A stretch of DNA of 35,243 nucleotides from Lentisphaerota bacterium (GTDB lineage: Bacteria > Verrucomicrobiota > Lentisphaeria > Victivallales > Victivallaceae), in assembly GCA_015061545.1 (NCBI GenBank), contig SUWJ01000023.1, forward strand, positions 1 to 35,243, given 5' to 3'. The notes under the pieces were generated by a model that was not told the origin of the DNA, did no database searches, and worked only from the letters and a program-made list of their open reading frames with translations. Shown one piece after another: positions 32,764 to 35,243 of this stretch. The first letter of the stretch is position 1. Each line of letters starts with the position of its first letter. A program made the position numbers and the translations under genes.

Positions 32764-32787
32764 CCCTTTCGGCGGCGGCTGAAAGGG
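32764..32787 (+). other. Stem-loop between pyrE and the next gene
   Basis: CCCTTTC (32764-32770) pairs with GAAAGGG (32781-32787) across a 10-base GC-rich loop. There is no T-run, so it may tune expression between the two genes rather than end transcription. Confidence 0.5.
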
Positions 32788-32811
32788 CGACTGCGCTGCG
32801 GAGTTATTATT

Positions 32812-33477
32812 ATGAATGAGCGCGCTTTGAAAATATACTTTGCGGGTGATCTGTTTGATGCCAAAGATCTGATGGGCAATCTGCTGCTGGCAGCGGCAAT
32901 CGAACAGCACGCCCGCGGCCGTTATCAAATTATGCTGCCGCAGGATGGCGAGTGCGAAGTTGCCGACCGCAGTTCACAAAGTATCCGCGATGCTGATTTT
33001 GAGCTGCTCTTTTCCTGCGATATTATTCTGGCGAATTTTGACGGCACCGATCTTGATTCCGGCACCGTTGCGGAGTTCTGTTTTGCCAAGATGCTTGATA
33101 TGCCTGCGGTGCTGCTGCGAACCGACTTCCGCGATGCGGGCGATCACACGCTGCCCGACGGCGAACCGTGGAATCTGATGTGTTCGCACTATCCGCGTAC
33201 CGTGGTCAGACATATCAACGCTATGGAAATATATCACCAAAGCCGCGCCTGCGCACCTGATCGCTGTCAGGATGCGTTTTATTCCATGCTGGCGGCAGAG
33301 ATCGTTGCGGCGCTGGATGCGGTCTGTGCCGAAAAATCGTGGCTGCAAGCCGATGAACTTGCCGCGCAATACCAAAGGGCAATCAAAAGTATCGGCGGGA
33401 GCCTGAGCAGCCGTTTTCCGCAGGAAAGAATTGCTCAAATCGTTGCCGCCAAAGCTGCCAGCGGTATTTACAGTTGA
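32812..33477 (+). CDS. Nucleoside 2-deoxyribosyltransferase-like protein
   Basis: 221 residues. The N-terminal KIYFAGDLFDAKD and the core SCDIILANFDGTDLDSGTVAEFCFA (68-92) match the nucleoside 2-deoxyribosyltransferase fold: Asp70 and Asp77 at substrate positions and Glu88 in the position of the catalytic nucleophile. Family members exchange or hydrolyse the base of 2'-deoxynucleosides or the N-glycosidic bond of nucleotides, in salvage or clean-up. The C-terminal third (EIYHQSRACAPDRCQD onwards) is helical and longer than in the smallest members. GCGGAG lies about 12 bases before the ATG. It follows pyrE with no separate promoter recognised. It ends one base from the convergent S24/S26 peptidase gene with no terminator between them. 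Confidence 0.8.
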   Translation: MNERALKIYFAGDLFDAKDLMGNLLLAAAIEQHARGRYQIMLPQDGECEVADRSSQSIRDADFELLFSCDIILANFDGTDLDSGTVAEFCFAKMLDMPAVLLRTDFRDAGDHTLPDGEPWNLMCSHYPRTVVRHINAMEIYHQSRACAPDRCQDAFYSMLAAEIVAALDAVCAEKSWLQADELAAQYQRAIKSIGGSLSSRFPQERIAQIVAAKAASGIYS

Positions 33478-33478
33478 T

Positions 33479-34075
33479 CTATTCAGCCCGGTTCTGCGTT
33501 TCCACCCGGAAAAACAGCCGTTTACCCCAAGATTTATAAGTAACAATTCCCGCCGCGCTGACCCGCGCCACCGCCATACCGTGCCACGAGTAACAGCGCG
33601 AGCCGTCGGCAAAAACAGCCGGATCGCGCAAAGTTATCCGCCAGAAACAGAGTTTTTCCACTTTGCGCAGAAGTTTTTTTATTTTCGAGCTTAATTTACG
33701 TCGGCGCTGGATCTTTCTGAAATGCGCCCAACCGGCCCTGCCCTGAGCAATGCGCAAAGTTTTTCCTGCCGGATTTACCGCCCTGTCAAGGCGGAAAAAC
33801 TCCATGGAGTCATCCAGACGCAGCTTATCGGGCACAGCGTTATTGTCGCCCATGGTCACCGCCGAAGTGTTATCAATGGCAATCACCCGGTGGATGTAGC
33901 AGCGCTCGGGCAGTTTAACGATGGCAATATCGCCGACTTCCAGTTCGGAAAATGCGACCTGACGGCAAAAAATACGGTCGCCGCCTGCAAAAGTTCCGCG
34001 CATACTGTTGCCGTAATAAATCAGCCCCGCCGACGGCAGAGTTCCGTGGTTAGATGAGGCATTATTCATGTCCAT
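33479..34075 (-). CDS. S24/S26 signal-peptidase-like protein
   Basis: 198 residues. GNSMRGTFAGGDRIF (22-36) carries the serine of the S24/S26 fold (Ser24), followed by LEVGDIAIVKL and CYIHRVIAID with His62 where SipW/SEC11-type signal peptidases have the catalytic His, and TMGDNNAVPD (75-83) as the last conserved box. There is no N-terminal membrane helix, unlike housekeeping signal peptidases, so it may be soluble. The C-terminal half is very basic (RKIQRRRKLSSKIKKLLRK) and not recognised. ATG at 34075 overlaps the end of the PqqD-like gene; a second ATG at 34069 is possible. Third gene of the trio, it may cut a leader from a peptide handled by the upstream proteins. That role is inferred from context only. 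Confidence 0.8.
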   Translation of the reverse strand: MDMNNASSNHGTLPSAGLIYYGNSMRGTFAGGDRIFCRQVAFSELEVGDIAIVKLPERCYIHRVIAIDNTSAVTMGDNNAVPDKLRLDDSMEFFRLDRAVNPAGKTLRIAQGRAGWAHFRKIQRRRKLSSKIKKLLRKVEKLCFWRITLRDPAVFADGSRCYSWHGMAVARVSAAGIVTYKSWGKRLFFRVETQNRAE

Positions 34076-34325
34076 TTATCCAGTTGCCGTCCTGTAATTG
34101 CCCGATAAATTTATCAATATCGTCTGCTGCGCCGGTCGGCAGCGTCTGCCCGCACAAAGCGGCAATGCGCTGCGGAATTTCGTTGCGCGGAAATTTTTTG
34201 TCCAAAAGTTTCCAGATTTCAACGCCGATACGGTTAAGCTCGATCGTTTCTCCGGAATAAACTTTCAGCAGAAAACCGCCGCCGGAGGCCTCTTCGCCCA
34301 AGAAGATCCATTCTTTCGGAGTCAT
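34062..34325 (-). CDS. PqqD-like peptide-binding protein (RRE fold)
   Basis: 87 residues, typical of the PqqD family. The central IELNRIGVEIWKLLDKKFPRNEIPQRIAAL and the later DDIDKFIGQLQDGNWI match the winged-helix RRE pattern (hydrophobic, N, then IW.LLD, then a D-x-x-x-F/I-x-x-L helix). Members bind the leader of ribosomally made peptides and present it to modifying enzymes. Its ATG overlaps the stop of the kinase-like gene in an ATGA junction, and its stop overlaps the next start, so the three are translationally coupled. No precursor peptide is visible inside the window; it may lie beyond the right edge. Confidence 0.85.
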   Translation of the reverse strand: MTPKEWIFLGEEASGGGFLLKVYSGETIELNRIGVEIWKLLDKKFPRNEIPQRIAALCGQTLPTGAADDIDKFIGQLQDGNWINGHE

Positions 34326-35185
34326 TCAGTTCCCTCCTTTGCCAACAGCTCCCGCAAGGGGTAATCCAAATGCGCCAGCAATGCCCGATGGGGAAAAAAT
34401 CCATCCAGCTGGCGAACAAAATTCCAACAACTGCTGACCAACACCTGCTGCTCATCGCGCCGCAGCAGCCGCAACGCACTCTGACAATGCAGCAACATAG
34501 CGCCCAGCAGCTGACCGTGGAATGCCGCCGGAGTTATCGCCACGATTTCCTGAATATCTTTGCCCCGCCCCAGACAAAGCATGGTTTTAACTTTGATAGC
34601 CTCGTTGACCGGATACCGCCGTGAAGCGCTGCCGTTGGCAAACCAATCGCTCCAGGTGGGCAGGCGGCGGGCAAAAACCCCGCCGTTTTCCGCAAAAAGC
34701 AACAGCGCATCATCGGCAATGGCAACGCCGCCCTCGGCAATAAACCGCCGCCGGGTGGTGCTTTTGCCGATTCCGCTGACGCCGAACAGAACGATTCCGC
34801 CCAGCGCGGGATCTTCCAGCAGCGTACCGTGCATCAAAGCAAAGCTGCCGGGATTTTTCAGCATTTCCAGCGTTACGCCGCCGCAAAGCAGCGCCCGCAG
34901 CTGCATGGATTCCTTTTCGCGCTGCGGATAATCGCCAGCTGCCGGAAAAACATGCAAACGGTCATTTTCGCGCACCATCTTGCGGTATTTTACACTCGTT
35001 TTTCCGGCAAACGGCTCACCGGCAAGAATCGCCCGGCATTGGTCAGCGCTTTTTACCGATGTTTCCAGCTGCAAAACCTCTGCCAACGTGCGCAAAAAGC
35101 CTTCAGCAGCAGAATCCTGCGCGCCAAGCGCCACTTGCCGAACGCTATCCAGCGGTAAATTTAAAGTTAAAATTCCGTTACTCAT
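34322..35185 (-). CDS. HPr-kinase-like P-loop protein (HprK/ScmC-like)
   Basis: 287 residues. The N-terminal 110 residues are not recognised. HGTLLEDPALGGIVLFGVSGIGKST (119-143) has the Walker A loop and the preceding HG of HPr kinase/phosphorylase, followed by AIADDALLLF (155-164) with the Asp-Asp pair and RRLPTWSDW (173-181). HPr itself or a PTS gene is absent here. HprK-related proteins next to PqqD-like proteins belong to named peptide-modification cassettes (SynChlorMet ScmC, HprK-related kinase A, lasso-peptide tail kinases); phosphorylation of a peptide is therefore the leading hypothesis. The ATG at 35185 has no close ribosome binding site; a GGGGG lies about 20 bases upstream. The gene may be preceded by others in the same operon beyond 35243. 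Confidence 0.8.
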   Translation of the reverse strand: MSNGILTLNLPLDSVRQVALGAQDSAAEGFLRTLAEVLQLETSVKSADQCRAILAGEPFAGKTSVKYRKMVRENDRLHVFPAAGDYPQREKESMQLRALLCGGVTLEMLKNPGSFALMHGTLLEDPALGGIVLFGVSGIGKSTTRRRFIAEGGVAIADDALLLFAENGGVFARRLPTWSDWFANGSASRRYPVNEAIKVKTMLCLGRGKDIQEIVAITPAAFHGQLLGAMLLHCQSALRLLRRDEQQVLVSSCWNFVRQLDGFFPHRALLAHLDYPLRELLAKEGTE

Positions 35186-35213
35186 ATTTGTAAATAAAGT
35201 TGTTTTCCCCCTC

Positions 35214-35243
35214 GTCCGACCTGTCCGACCTGTCCGACCTGTC
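35214..35243. repeat. Nine-base tandem repeat at the right edge
   Basis: GTCCGACCT starts at 35214, 35223 and 35232 exactly, with GTC beginning a fourth copy at the cut edge. It lies 29 bases upstream of the kinase-like gene. The core GTCCGA is close to GTCCGT of arrays A-D, but the period is 9, not 10. Confidence 0.9.

Noticed and set aside
34322-35185. Genuine HPr kinase/phosphorylase of the PTS
   Set aside because: No HPr or PTS gene nearby, the N-terminal domain differs, and it is coupled to a PqqD-like gene, which fits HprK-related peptide cassettes better.

Overview
The window looks like chromosomal DNA from a Lentisphaerota (Victivallis-like) bacterium. This is inferred from family content: a prepilin-like protein with an H-X9-DG C-terminus, a four-helix-bundle protein with a suffix domain, a YejM-like membrane sulfatase and many large secreted carbohydrate-active proteins. 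No rRNA, tRNA, CRISPR array, transposase or phage gene was found.

Layout. (1) 1-2660 is visibly AT-richer and accessory-like: a left-truncated membrane-anchored protein, a convergent four-helix-bundle/suffix gene, a small three-helix membrane protein, and four arrays of a hexamer (GTCCGT / ACGGAC) repeated every 10 bases. (2) 3007-9048 holds three single-gene plus-strand units: a tandem class II aldolase with a degenerate second half, ribosomal protein S1 (rpsA), and a long FN3 plus RTX-like repeat protein without a signal peptide. (3) 9469-14594, minus strand, is a two-gene operon of an apparently cytoplasmic GH78-like alpha-L-rhamnosidase and a secreted GH42-like enzyme. (4) 14863-16779 is a YejM/PbgA-like membrane sulfatase. 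(5) 16884-28354, minus strand, holds a prepilin-like gene with its own promoter candidate, behind a four-gene operon of a GH2 enzyme and three tandem secreted paralogues of about 965 residues. These paralogues look like an unassigned glycoside hydrolase family. A divergent AraC-type regulator (28465-29331) shares a short intergenic region with the operon. (6) 29585-33477, plus strand, has an Aas-like acyltransferase/acyl-ACP synthetase fusion, then pyrE and a nucleoside 2-deoxyribosyltransferase-like gene. (7) 33479-35185, minus strand, is a tightly overlapping trio running in from the right edge: HPr-kinase-like P-loop protein, PqqD-like protein and S24/S26 signal-peptidase-like protein.

How the genes work together. 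The AraC regulator, the GH2 enzyme and the three paralogues form a likely inducible polysaccharide-degradation locus, and the GH78/GH42-like pair is a second one, probably for a rhamnose-containing glycan. The right-edge trio has the composition expected of a peptide-modification (RiPP-like) cassette whose precursor and other enzymes would lie beyond base 35243. It is the best candidate for an undescribed system here. The phased hexamer arrays around and inside the four-helix gene are the best unexplained DNA-level structure.
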